Below, piece by piece: positions 7,659 to 16,019 of a stretch of 34,199 nt of DNA; within the stretch, counting starts at the first letter, position 1, and each line of letters opens with the position of its first letter. Both the position numbers and the translations under genes were made by a program. Source of the stretch: Cytophagales bacterium (GTDB lineage: Bacteria > Bacteroidota > Bacteroidia > Cytophagales > Cytophagaceae); the NCBI GenBank assembly GCA_004294225.1, contig REBA01000033.1, forward strand, positions 1 to 34,199. The letters are read 5' to 3'. The notes under the pieces are model-generated. The model worked only from the letters and a program-made list of their open reading frames with translations, was not told the origin of the DNA and ran no database searches.

Positions 7659-7910
7659 GGGCTAATCCTATTTAGAATTAAAGATAAGTTTTTCCATCTG
7701 AAATAGAGTGCTTGACCAAGTAAAAATATATCATAAAAAATTGATGAAATAAAATTACAGATTTAAAGAATACACTTTAACCATTAAACAAATCACTACT
7801 AGAGCGAGAAAAGAACTAATAATATATTTTTGATGGGTCTAATAAAATTCTTTAAAAAATGAATCTGTAAATTTAAGATTATATTTACTTTTATTAGCAA
7901 GTCCCAATTT
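7659..7910. other. AT-rich divergent intergenic region
   Basis: This stretch separates the minus-strand mscS-like gene from the plus-strand DUF3820 gene and should hold promoters for both. I see AT-rich sequence but no convincing paired -33/-7 elements, no hairpin with a T-run and no open frame worth calling. Confidence 0.5.
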
Positions 7911-8153
7911 ATGAATCAAGCCAACATTCCTCAAGGAGACATATTAATCAAAATCATCACTACAAAAATGCCTTTTGGGAAATACAAGGGTTATGCAATA
8001 GCTGATTTGCCTGTAAATTATCTGGAATGGTTTCAACGAAAAGGTTTCCCAGAAGGACAGCTTGGTAGTATGCTAGCTACTATATATGAAATCAAACTTA
8101 ACGGACTAGAAGCACTTTTAACTCCTCTAAGAAAGAATCTCTTAAAGAAATAA
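7911..8153 (+). CDS. DUF3820 family protein
   Basis: An 80-residue cytoplasmic protein. The core MPFGKYKGYAIADLPVNYLEWF (in two parts, residues about 20-41) is the DUF3820 hallmark: MPFGK.KG followed by LP..YL.WF. The family is small (about 70-80 residues) and widespread; some members are labelled putative quorum-sensing-regulated virulence factors, but no biochemical role is established to my knowledge. The N-terminal 19 residues before MPFGK are extra, and an internal ATG at the MPFGK methionine is a possible alternative start. It stands alone, 68 bases upstream of the DUF58 gene on the same strand, and could be co-transcribed with it. The family call is firm; the function is not known. Confidence 0.8.
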   Translation: MNQANIPQGDILIKIITTKMPFGKYKGYAIADLPVNYLEWFQRKGFPEGQLGSMLATIYEIKLNGLEALLTPLRKNLLKK

Positions 8154-8221
8154 TGAATAAAGTACTGGATTTAAAGTCATGAATTGAATTATTTATTTAA
8201 ATTTAATAAGCCTAAATAATT

Positions 8222-9127
8222 ATGAAATTAGACTTAGAACAAATCAGAAAAGCTAGTAATCTAGAACTTTTAGCAAAACAAACAGTGGAAGGCTTCATTA
8301 CTGGCTTACATCAATCACCTTTTCATGGATTTTCTGTAGAATTTGCCGAACATAGAATATATAACCCTGGCGAAAGTACAAGGCATATCGACTGGAAAAT
8401 TTATGCAAAAACCGAAAAACTATTTACCAAAAGATATGAAGAAGAAACCAACCTTAGATGTCAGGTTTTAATTGATATTTCTCCTTCTATGTTTTACCCA
8501 AAGAACGATATGGGTAAGCTTACTTTTAGTGTTTATGCTGCTGCTTGTATAGCTCAATTATTACAGAAACAAAAAGATGCAGTAGGCATCACCACATTTT
8601 CTGATGAAATAGTTTATCAATCGCCCATCAAATCTACCTCTAGTCATCTGCACATCATAATCAATTATCTTCAATCGTTGTTTGCCAGCAATCCAAGCAA
8701 TGTCAAAACTGGTGTTGCCAATGCACTAGATACTATTGCAGCCACTATGAACCGCAGGGCTTTAATCATCATATTTAGCGACATGTTTGAAAACATGGAA
8801 GATTCTGAGAAGCTTTTTTCTGCACTCCAACACCTCAAACACAATAAACATGAGGTGCTTCTATTTCATGTGCATGATAGCAAAACAGAGATTAATTTTG
8901 ACTTTGAAGATCGTCCTTATGAATTTGTAGACATAGAAACTAATGAGCGTGTAAAACTTCATCCTGCTCAAATTAAAGAATATTACTTTCAAGAAATTAG
9001 CAAATACTTTGAAGAATTGAAATTAAAATGCGGTCAATACAAAATAGATTTTATTCAAGCAGATATTCAACAAGGTGTTGAACAGATACTAACTTCCTAT
9101 TTAATAAAAAGAAACAAAATGAAGTAA
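8222..9127 (+). CDS. DUF58 domain-containing protein (VWA-like)
   Basis: A 301-residue cytoplasmic protein. The N-terminal part carries the DUF58 signature: G.H.SPFHGFSVEFAEHR.Y.PGE..RHIDWK.YAKTEKLF.KRYEEET (about residues 28-78). A von Willebrand A-like fold then begins with a complete MIDAS-type motif DISPSM (from Asp85) that would bind a metal ion. DUF58 proteins usually work with a MoxR-type AAA ATPase, and together they act as chaperones or metal-dependent assembly factors. Here no MoxR gene is adjacent; the upstream neighbour is a DUF3820 gene. The next gene starts 1 base after this stop, a clear operon arrangement. The missing MoxR partner is presumably elsewhere on the chromosome. Confidence 0.9.
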   Translation: MKLDLEQIRKASNLELLAKQTVEGFITGLHQSPFHGFSVEFAEHRIYNPGESTRHIDWKIYAKTEKLFTKRYEEETNLRCQVLIDISPSMFYPKNDMGKLTFSVYAAACIAQLLQKQKDAVGITTFSDEIVYQSPIKSTSSHLHIIINYLQSLFASNPSNVKTGVANALDTIAATMNRRALIIIFSDMFENMEDSEKLFSALQHLKHNKHEVLLFHVHDSKTEINFDFEDRPYEFVDIETNERVKLHPAQIKEYYFQEISKYFEELKLKCGQYKIDFIQADIQQGVEQILTSYLIKRNKMK

Positions 9128-9128
9128 A

Positions 9129-9590
9129 ATGCCTAGATTCAGAACACTTACTTTAGACGAATTAAAAAATTTAGAAAAAGAGTTCATTCAATTTCTAATA
9201 GTTCAAGGAATATCAGCTGACCATTGGGAAAAAATTAAAATCAACGCTCCTCAAGATTCTATTCTACTTATTGATAATTTTAGTGATTTTGTCTTCGAAA
9301 GCGTTTTTAGTAAAGAACTTTACATAGAGCTTCGGCACAAGAATATGCTTCAAGTTTTCCATGCACAGCTCAATGAAATGTCTGAAGTTTGTCTTCAAGA
9401 CCTCAACCCAGAAGCCAATTTCTTCGATGATAATTGGTTGAACCAAATTACAAAACCAACAGAAAATACCTTAGAAAAATATACTAGAACAATCTCTTAC
9501 CAAAATAGAGCATTAGAGTTATTTATAATTACCGAACAAGGTGGGAAAATAGTGAATCATGAGTTATTCGATTTTCTAAAATCGCTCTAA
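9129..9590 (+). CDS. DUF6495-like protein of unknown function
   Basis: A 153-residue soluble acidic protein. It opens with the pattern R.LTLDELK.LEKEFI.FL...GI..D.WEK.K (residues 4-38). I recognise this from a small Bacteroidota family annotated DUF6495, though I cannot verify the number here. No signal peptide, membrane segment or catalytic motif is visible. It begins 1 base after the DUF58 stop, so translation is probably coupled, and a shared function with the DUF58 protein is plausible. Its TAA stop overlaps the stop of the convergent hydrolase gene by 4 bases, so no terminator lies between the two genes. Confidence 0.72.
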   Translation: MPRFRTLTLDELKNLEKEFIQFLIVQGISADHWEKIKINAPQDSILLIDNFSDFVFESVFSKELYIELRHKNMLQVFHAQLNEMSEVCLQDLNPEANFFDDNWLNQITKPTENTLEKYTRTISYQNRALELFIITEQGGKIVNHELFDFLKSL

Positions 9591-10429
9591 AATATTTCCT
9601 CTAAACTAAATGTTTCTTTTAAGCGAACGCCTTTTTCAGTTTCTACTAAACTACAACATTGATGAATGGGGTCGTGTTGAAGAAAAATTATATAATCATT
9701 CATAGCAGCATCTTTCAAAAACAATGCTTTTTCTTCCATGGTCAAAAGCGGTCTAGTATCATAGCCCATCACATAGGGCAAAGGGATATGACCTGTGGAA
9801 GGCAATAAATCTGCCGCAAATACTATGGTCTTATTTTTAAAATGAATATATGGAATGGTTTGCTTTTCGGTATGCCCATCTACATAATGGAATTTAAGAT
9901 TATTAAATAAGTATTCGTTCTGATTAAGGAAATATAATTGACCCGATTCTTGAATAGGCAAAAGATTTTCGCTCAAAAAACTTGCCTTTTCTCTTGGATT
10001 TGGGCGAATAGCCCAGTCCCACTGTTGCTCATGTACCCAATATTTTGCATTAGGGAAAACAGGTAAAATAGAATTGTTGGTAGTCGCTCTTACTGTTCCA
10101 CCTCCGCAATGATCAAAATGCAAATGAGTAAGAATATTATCAGTAACATCAGAAAGGCTATACCCTAATCTATTGAGAGCATGCTCTATGCTTACTGTGG
10201 CGTGTAAATCAAAATGCTTAAAAAAGCTTTCTGGCTGCTTATTCCCTATGCCATTATCAATCAAAATAAGTTTATTTCCTTCTTCAATAAGAAGGCACCG
10301 CATCGCCCAAGTGCATTTATTATTATCATCTGCTGGGTTAGTTTTATTCCATATTGACTTAGGAACCACGCCAAACATAGCACCACCATCTAGCTTGAAG
10401 TAACCAGTATCAATAGCATGGATTTTCAT
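9587..10429 (-). CDS. MBL-fold metallo-hydrolase
   Basis: A 280-residue metallo-beta-lactamase-superfamily protein. The metal-binding signature LTHLHFDHCGG (about residues 110-120) gives the HxHxDH motif. Further ligands are probably the His of VDGHTEKQ (about 185), the Asp of FAADLLPS (about 206) and the His of LQHDPIH (about 252). This set fits the two-metal hydrolases related to AiiA/AttM lactonases and glyoxalase II, but the substrate cannot be read from sequence. There is no signal peptide, so it should be cytoplasmic. It starts 3 bases after the branching enzyme stop on the same strand, so the two are translated from one transcript. A link to glycogen metabolism is suggested only by this spacing. 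Confidence 0.88.
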   Translation of the reverse strand: MKIHAIDTGYFKLDGGAMFGVVPKSIWNKTNPADDNNKCTWAMRCLLIEEGNKLILIDNGIGNKQPESFFKHFDLHATVSIEHALNRLGYSLSDVTDNILTHLHFDHCGGGTVRATTNNSILPVFPNAKYWVHEQQWDWAIRPNPREKASFLSENLLPIQESGQLYFLNQNEYLFNNLKFHYVDGHTEKQTIPYIHFKNKTIVFAADLLPSTGHIPLPYVMGYDTRPLLTMEEKALFLKDAAMNDYIIFLQHDPIHQCCSLVETEKGVRLKETFSLEEIF

Positions 10430-10432
10430 TGT

Positions 10433-12442
10433 TTACTCTAAAATTTTAAATACTAACGCTGTTCTATTGGTTAAATAAATACTTAAATATTGGAGCTCAT
10501 CTGTAAAATATTCTGTTTTTAAATCAATACGACCAAACCCACCAAACTCTTTATCATCAGTATTTAAAATTAATTGATATTTCCCTGCTTGAGGTACTTT
10601 GAATTTGTACCCAAAAATTGATTTTTTAACATCAAAATTAAACACAAATAACAATTGATTTCTTTCAAATATCATCACATTGTTTTGTTGATCCATATTG
10701 ACCTGATTCACTATAGAAGTACCCAACACTTTATTATCTCTCATCAGATGAATCATAGCATTATCAAATTCTAAGAGGAATTGATACTTCAATCTTGGGC
10801 TATCTGCCAACGACCACTGACGTCGAGCATATTTATAGCTCCAATTATTCCCCTGTCTAGGAAAATCTATCCACTCAGGATGCCCAAATTCATTACCCAT
10901 AAAGTTAAGGTATGCATCGCCCCCTAAGGCTATTGTGATGAGGCGAATCATTTTATGCAATGCTAATCCACGTTCGATGATGATATTATTATCATCTTTC
11001 ATCATATGAAAATACATCGAGCTATCCATTAACCAAAATGCGATAGTTTTATCGCCTACCATAGCTTGGTCGTGCGATTCCGCATAGGCGATGGTTCTCT
11101 CTTTAAATCTTCTATTGATCAATACATTCCATAATTCATGTATATCCCATTCCTCGTCAGATTTTTCTTTTAATATTTTTATCCAAAAATCAGGCAAACC
11201 CATTGCTAAGCGATAGTCAAAACCCATCCCACCATCAGCCAAACTCCTAGAGATACCTGGCATACCACTCACATCTTCAGCTATTGAGACAGCCTGTGGG
11301 TTTACTTCTTTTATAAGCTCATTAGCCATTTGCAGATAGGTTTCACAATCCCAATCTACACCTGTCTTAAAGTAGGTATCATAATGATTAAATGAAATAT
11401 AGCCATGATGAAAATAGAGCATTGAAGTTACCCCATCAAATCTGAAACCATCAAATTTAAATTCATCCAACCAATATTTGATATTTGATAATAAAAACCG
11501 CTGAACATCCCACTTCCCATAATTGAATAATTTAGAATCCCAAGCATCATGATAGCCCCTACTTCCTTCATGAAAATATTGATTAGAAGTTCCATCAAAC
11601 TCATTCAATCCTTCTGCAAAATTTTTCACTGCATGCGAATGAACTATGTCCATAATCACAGCAATACCTAACTCATGAGCTTTATTAATCAAAGCTTTCA
11701 ATTCTTCTGGTGTGCCAAAACGAGAAGAAGGTGCAAAGAAGTTAGAAACATGATAGCCAAACGACCCATAATAGGGGTGTTCCATAATCGCCATTAGTTG
11801 AATAGCGTTATATCCTAAATTCTTAATTCTTGGTAATAGTTCTTCGGTAAATTCTATGTAAGTACCTATCCCTTCTTTTTCTTGAGCCATTCCCACATGG
11901 GCTTCATAGATAAATAATTCTTGCTTTGAGGTATCGAAAGGGGCTGAAGGATATGTCCAAGAATAATCTGGAGTAAACCATAATTGGCCAGCAAAGTCAT
12001 TACTATTGGGATCCTGAACAACACGCTTTATAAAGGCGGGAATACGATCATGCCTACCTAATGAAGAAAATATAGTTACTTTAATCTTGCTTTGATGTAC
12101 GAAGGTATCCTTGTATTCATTATATGGTAAGAATATTTCCCAATCTCCATGAATATTGATATCCATAGGATGGGTAGTTCTATCCCAATGGTTAAAATCA
12201 CCAATTAAATATAACTTACTTGCCCCAGGAGCCCATTCTCTATAATACCAGCCATTCCTCTCTTGATCAAAGTTCACTCCGTAATATTGATATGCATTTG
12301 CAAAATTACTCAATGAGCCATAATGCTTAACAATCTCTTGACGTTGATTTAAATATCTATTTTTCCTAGCTAATATATCTTGAGCATAAGGCGATAACCA
12401 AGGGTCATCTTTGATAAGAGGGAGCGTATTTTCTGAATTCAC
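10433..12442 (-). CDS. glgB: 1,4-alpha-glucan branching enzyme (GH13)
   Basis: A 669-residue cytoplasmic enzyme that cuts an alpha-1,4-glucan chain and re-attaches it by an alpha-1,6 bond, making glycogen branches. An N-terminal CBM48 domain (about residues 45-150, YREWAPGA and LIGDFNHW) precedes the GH13 barrel. Its four conserved regions are all present: DIVHSH, GFRFDGVTS with the nucleophile Asp, IAEDVSG with the acid Glu, and ESHDQ. The barrel also has NEFGHPEWIDFPR. The C-terminal all-beta domain ends with VFKILE. Length and motifs match the eukaryote-like branch of the family (GBE1-type) more than E. coli GlgB, which is longer at the N-terminus. The start is GTG at 12442; I see no better ATG. 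It leads a two-gene operon with the MBL-fold gene. Confidence 0.93.
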   Translation of the reverse strand: MNSENTLPLIKDDPWLSPYAQDILARKNRYLNQRQEIVKHYGSLSNFANAYQYYGVNFDQERNGWYYREWAPGASKLYLIGDFNHWDRTTHPMDINIHGDWEIFLPYNEYKDTFVHQSKIKVTIFSSLGRHDRIPAFIKRVVQDPNSNDFAGQLWFTPDYSWTYPSAPFDTSKQELFIYEAHVGMAQEKEGIGTYIEFTEELLPRIKNLGYNAIQLMAIMEHPYYGSFGYHVSNFFAPSSRFGTPEELKALINKAHELGIAVIMDIVHSHAVKNFAEGLNEFDGTSNQYFHEGSRGYHDAWDSKLFNYGKWDVQRFLLSNIKYWLDEFKFDGFRFDGVTSMLYFHHGYISFNHYDTYFKTGVDWDCETYLQMANELIKEVNPQAVSIAEDVSGMPGISRSLADGGMGFDYRLAMGLPDFWIKILKEKSDEEWDIHELWNVLINRRFKERTIAYAESHDQAMVGDKTIAFWLMDSSMYFHMMKDDNNIIIERGLALHKMIRLITIALGGDAYLNFMGNEFGHPEWIDFPRQGNNWSYKYARRQWSLADSPRLKYQFLLEFDNAMIHLMRDNKVLGTSIVNQVNMDQQNNVMIFERNQLLFVFNFDVKKSIFGYKFKVPQAGKYQLILNTDDKEFGGFGRIDLKTEYFTDELQYLSIYLTNRTALVFKILE

Positions 12443-12559
12443 TAAAAATCAATTTTGTTCATTCTAAATATGGAGAAAATAACTGAATATGCCAATTTAA
12501 AAAGAGGAGTATGTAAAAAAATATTGTAAATAAAATTCAAAACTGAGCATTGTCAGTAA

Positions 12560-12844
12560 TTATACAACAAAAGGTCTTTTATGATGATAAATATATTTTT
12601 TTAGCATTTTTATATCAATTTTCTGAGAAGACTGTTGTTGGGGAATTATAATAGAATCTATCATAAGTGAGTCAATCTTCATAGAACTTCCTAATGAATC
12701 TGAAAGTATAACTGGTTGTTTTTTGATTTTTTGATTTGAAGGAAAGCCTTCATTTTGAATGCTCGGTTTTTCATTCAATAAAAAAATACCGAAAAAAATA
12801 AATAATGTAAATATACCAATGGTTATACTAATGCGATTTTTCAT
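12560..12844 (-). CDS. Small membrane-anchored hypothetical protein
   Basis: A 94-residue protein with one N-terminal transmembrane helix (ITIGIFTLFIFFGIFLL, about residues 6-22), followed by a Ser/Ile/Lys/Gln-rich tail that should face the periplasm. The tail contains no motif I recognise and ends in a basic patch (KKYIYHHKRPFVV). It may be a single-pass anchor or an uncleaved signal peptide. Its gene is isolated: the branching enzyme gene starts 117 bases downstream in the direction of transcription, and a divergent secreted-protein gene lies upstream. Base composition does not differ visibly from the neighbours. It is probably a real gene because of the clean hydrophobic N-terminus and good frame, but no function can be given. 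Confidence 0.55.
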   Translation of the reverse strand: MKNRISITIGIFTLFIFFGIFLLNEKPSIQNEGFPSNQKIKKQPVILSDSLGSSMKIDSLMIDSIIIPQQQSSQKIDIKMLKKYIYHHKRPFVV

Positions 12845-12971
12845 AGTCTTATTAGTTAAATTTACCTTACTTCTCTTATAACGCCTCCCCCTGAGAATAT
12901 GTTTTAGCTTTAGTTTTAAATTAAACTTTTATCTAGATTAGGAGTCTATAACAAAAAACAATAACCATACC

Positions 12972-13403
12972 ATGAAAAAAATATTATTATTAATTGCATT
13001 CGTTCTAGGAATAAGTGCAAGTTACGCCCAATCTAATGGCAAAATGAAAGGATTGTCTGACAGCGAAAAGGCAGATAAAGCCATAAAACATCTTACTAAA
13101 GTAATGACCTTATCACCCGACCAAGCAGTTAAAGTAAAAGAAGCTGTAACAAAAAGAATATCTGAAATTTCGGCATTAAGAGCTTCAAATACAACAGACA
13201 AAAAAGCCTTAAGAGCTAGTATCATGAAGGTTAGAGAAAATTGGGATACAGAGCTAAAATCTATAGTAAGCCCAGAACAATTTGAAAAATATACTTTGAT
13301 GAAGAACCAAGCGAAACAAAAAAGGATGGAAAACAAACCCAATAAAAAATCTAAAGCAACTCAAGCAATAGAAACTCCAGAAGAAGCTGAAAATCTATTC
13401 TAA
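12972..13403 (+). CDS. Secreted Spy/CpxP-like small helical protein
   Basis: A 143-residue protein with a clear signal peptide (MKKILLLIAFVLGISASYAQ, cleavage after Ala19 or Gln20). The mature part is highly charged and helical: KADKAIKHLTKVMTLSPDQ, then AVKVKEAVTKRISEI, and later LKSIVSPEQFEKY, with a Lys/Asn-rich tail. The repeated pattern of a helix, LSPDQ/VSPEQF and a helix resembles Spy/CpxP-type periplasmic chaperones and the many DUF4168-like or Spy-like proteins of Bacteroidota. No LTxxQ motif is strictly present, so this is a similarity of layout, not a firm family call. The gene is monocistronic, with a strong terminator 18 bases after the stop. It is likely a periplasmic stress or metal-related protein, but that is inference. 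Confidence 0.68.
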   Translation: MKKILLLIAFVLGISASYAQSNGKMKGLSDSEKADKAIKHLTKVMTLSPDQAVKVKEAVTKRISEISALRASNTTDKKALRASIMKVRENWDTELKSIVSPEQFEKYTLMKNQAKQKRMENKPNKKSKATQAIETPEEAENLF

Positions 13404-13420
13404 AACCAGCATCTTTCATT

Positions 13421-13454
13421 GAAAAAGGAATCCTCTTTATTGGGATTCCTTTTT
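13421..13454 (+). terminator. Rho-independent terminator after the Spy-like gene
   Basis: AAAAAGGAATCC (13421-13432) pairs perfectly with GGATTCCTTTTT (13443-13454), loop 10 bases, followed by further T residues. It separates the small secreted gene from mutS2. Confidence 0.85.
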
Positions 13455-13470
13455 TTTTAAATGAATGTAG

Positions 13471-13478
13471 TAAATTTG
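13471..13478 (+). promoter_or_regulatory. Candidate -7 element upstream of mutS2
   Basis: TAAATTTG fits the Bacteroidota -7 consensus TAnnTTTG and lies 36 bases before the mutS2 ATG, just after a terminator. I see no good TTTG -33 element at the expected distance, so this rests on one box. Confidence 0.35.
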
Positions 13479-13514
13479 TCAATTACTAAGCAAAATAATA
13501 ATTAGCTTCTCAGC

Positions 13515-15929
13515 ATGATTTATCCAAACGATTTTGAAATAAAACTAAACTTTGATCAAATAAGAGAGCACCTCAAATCTTATTGCCTGTGCCCATTAGG
13601 TATTGCTTTTGTAGCTAAAATGAGGTACACCTCAGATTTTGATTTACTTGATAAGCTTCTCCATCAAACCAAAGAATTCAAACAAATACTTGACAGACAA
13701 CTTCTTTTCCCCTCCCAGAACTATCTAGACCCCACAACACATCTTCAACAATTAAAAATAATAGGAATCTGCCTTGAGCCTTCTGTATTCTTCGACCTAA
13801 AAGTATCTCTAAATACAATCAGAAAATGTTTAACCTTTTTTGAAGATACCGAAGAATTTCCCTATTTAAAAAAACTTGCAGAGCAAGTAAACCTAGATCC
13901 TAAAATATTAAGAAAAATCAATGAAATAATAGACGATCATGGACAATTAAAAGACGATGCTTCTGAAGAATTAAGACTAATTCGTAAAAATATTTTAGAG
14001 GAAGAAAGCAATATTAGAAAAGAATTAGATAGAATCTTAAAAGCATTAATAAGAGATAAATTCTCTCCAGAAGATAGTGCTATCACTATAAGAAACGGAC
14101 GCATGGTAGTCCCTGTGATTGCTGAATCTAAACGAAAAGTAAAAGGATTTATCCACGGAGAATCAGGAACTGGACAAACAGTATTTATCGAACCTACACA
14201 AATTCTAGAAATTAACAACGAAATTCAAGACCTAAAAAACAGAGAGAAAAGAGAAATCATCAGGATTCTCACCGAACTCACAGCCTTCATGAGCTTTTAT
14301 CAAGAAGATCTTATAAAAGCTTATCAATTCCTTGGGTTAATAGATTTTATAAGAAGTAAAGCCAAATTAGCTATTCATTTAGATGGTAATCTTCCATTAA
14401 TTAAAAAAGAAACAACGATAAATTTACAAAACGCCAGACACCCTCTACTACAACTTAGCTTGGCAAAGGCAAACAAAAAAATTATCCCACTAAATCTAAA
14501 ACTTAATCCACAAAAAAGAATATTACTCATCTCTGGGCCCAATGCTGGCGGTAAATCTATATGCCTAAAAACATTAGGAATATTACAGTATATGCTTCAA
14601 TGCGGTCTCCTGCCCTCTTGTGATGAACATTCTACAATGTGCCTTTTTAATGATATCTTTCTTGATATTGGAGATGAGCAATCAATAGAAAATGATTTGA
14701 GTACCTACTCTTCTCATCTCAAGAATATGAAATCCTTTCTTCAATTTGCTTCAAAAAACAGCCTGATATTAATTGATGAATTCGGAGGAGGAACAGAACC
14801 TCAATTTGGTGCCGCTATAGCAGAATCTATACTTGAAAAAATCAATGAGAAGAAAGTGTTTGGTGTAATCACGACCCATTTTGCAAATTTAAAATCATTT
14901 GCTGATACTACAGAAGGGCTTCTTAATGGTGCAATGTCATTTAACATAGAACTTCTAGAACCTTTATTTGAGCTTAAAATTGGTACACCAGGAAGTTCGT
15001 TTGCTCTAGAACTTGCAAAAAAAATAGGTCTCCCTGAAGAAATTATTCATAAATCAAAAGAAAAACTAGGAACTAAACCAATTGTTCTTGAAGAATTGAT
15101 TAAAAAACTTGAAAACGAAAAAACCAAATTCTATAACAAAAACCAAAATACAATTCATCTAGAACGAAAGTTCCAAGAAAAACTCAACCAATACGATAAA
15201 TTAGTTACCGAACTAGAAACCAACAAAAACAAATATCTGCAAGAGGCTAAAGCTAAAGCAAAACTTTTACTTATTGATGTCAATAAAAAAATTGAACAAA
15301 CAATAAGGGAAATAAAAGAATCAGGTGCCGAAAAATCTAAAACAAAAATATTAAGAGACGAAATAAAAAGTTTAGAAAAATATCTTGATGCACCTATTAA
15401 TATCCCCCAAAAATCAGAAACAATTTTAAATATAGATGAAGAAGAGTTCAATCCAAATGAGCCCTTAAAAATAGGCGACTGGGTAAAACTTAAAGACAAC
15501 GGAACTATAGGAAAGCTTCTGAATATCAAAAATAAAGATGCCGAAATTGCAATAGGAGACCTCAATTCAAAAGTACGAATAGAACGATTAGTAAAAGCAC
15601 AAAGAAAAGAATACAGAGAACAGTTAATTGATGAAAATAAAAATCAGAATAAAACAAAGATAAACCTCAACGAAAAATTAGCTAACTTCAGCCCTCATGT
15701 GGATTATAGAGGCATGAGAGGTGAAGATGTTTTGGTACAACTAATACAATTAATGGACAATGCCTTACTTTTTGGAATCAACCAATTACGAATCGTTCAT
15801 GGCAAAGGAGATGGCATACTAAGAAGGTTAATTAGAGAAAAAATCTCTAATTACAACAATGTAAAAACTATGTATGACGAGCATGCAGATAGAGGTGGTG
15901 CAGGAGTAACTATAGTAGAGTTTAAATAA
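13515..15929 (+). CDS. mutS2: Endonuclease MutS2
   Basis: An 804-residue protein close to the usual MutS2 length. It acts on DNA recombination intermediates or rescues collided ribosomes by its Smr domain, depending on the organism; it lacks the mismatch-recognition domain of MutS. Visible order: MutS core and clamp helices (1-330) with HGESGTGQTVFIEP, the ATPase with Walker A GPNAGGKS (about 341-348), Walker B LILIDEFGGGTEP (about 418-430) and the trans-acting THF segment, then a long charged coiled coil (about 515-640). A KOW-like strand region follows, and the Smr domain at about 725-804 has VDYRGMRGE and VHGKGDGILR. The Smr motif has Arg where many Smr proteins have His; MutS2 often has Arg here. 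It is probably transcribed with the ABC-F gene 90 bases downstream. Confidence 0.94.
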   Translation: MIYPNDFEIKLNFDQIREHLKSYCLCPLGIAFVAKMRYTSDFDLLDKLLHQTKEFKQILDRQLLFPSQNYLDPTTHLQQLKIIGICLEPSVFFDLKVSLNTIRKCLTFFEDTEEFPYLKKLAEQVNLDPKILRKINEIIDDHGQLKDDASEELRLIRKNILEEESNIRKELDRILKALIRDKFSPEDSAITIRNGRMVVPVIAESKRKVKGFIHGESGTGQTVFIEPTQILEINNEIQDLKNREKREIIRILTELTAFMSFYQEDLIKAYQFLGLIDFIRSKAKLAIHLDGNLPLIKKETTINLQNARHPLLQLSLAKANKKIIPLNLKLNPQKRILLISGPNAGGKSICLKTLGILQYMLQCGLLPSCDEHSTMCLFNDIFLDIGDEQSIENDLSTYSSHLKNMKSFLQFASKNSLILIDEFGGGTEPQFGAAIAESILEKINEKKVFGVITTHFANLKSFADTTEGLLNGAMSFNIELLEPLFELKIGTPGSSFALELAKKIGLPEEIIHKSKEKLGTKPIVLEELIKKLENEKTKFYNKNQNTIHLERKFQEKLNQYDKLVTELETNKNKYLQEAKAKAKLLLIDVNKKIEQTIREIKESGAEKSKTKILRDEIKSLEKYLDAPINIPQKSETILNIDEEEFNPNEPLKIGDWVKLKDNGTIGKLLNIKNKDAEIAIGDLNSKVRIERLVKAQRKEYREQLIDENKNQNKTKINLNEKLANFSPHVDYRGMRGEDVLVQLIQLMDNALLFGINQLRIVHGKGDGILRRLIREKISNYNNVKTMYDEHADRGGAGVTIVEFK

Positions 15930-16019
15930 TTTCTATCAAAATACAACCTAGTTCTATCGTCAAAAACAACCTAAAATTAAATTACATATTCCAACTTTTA
16001 ACAATCAAAAAAATCTACA

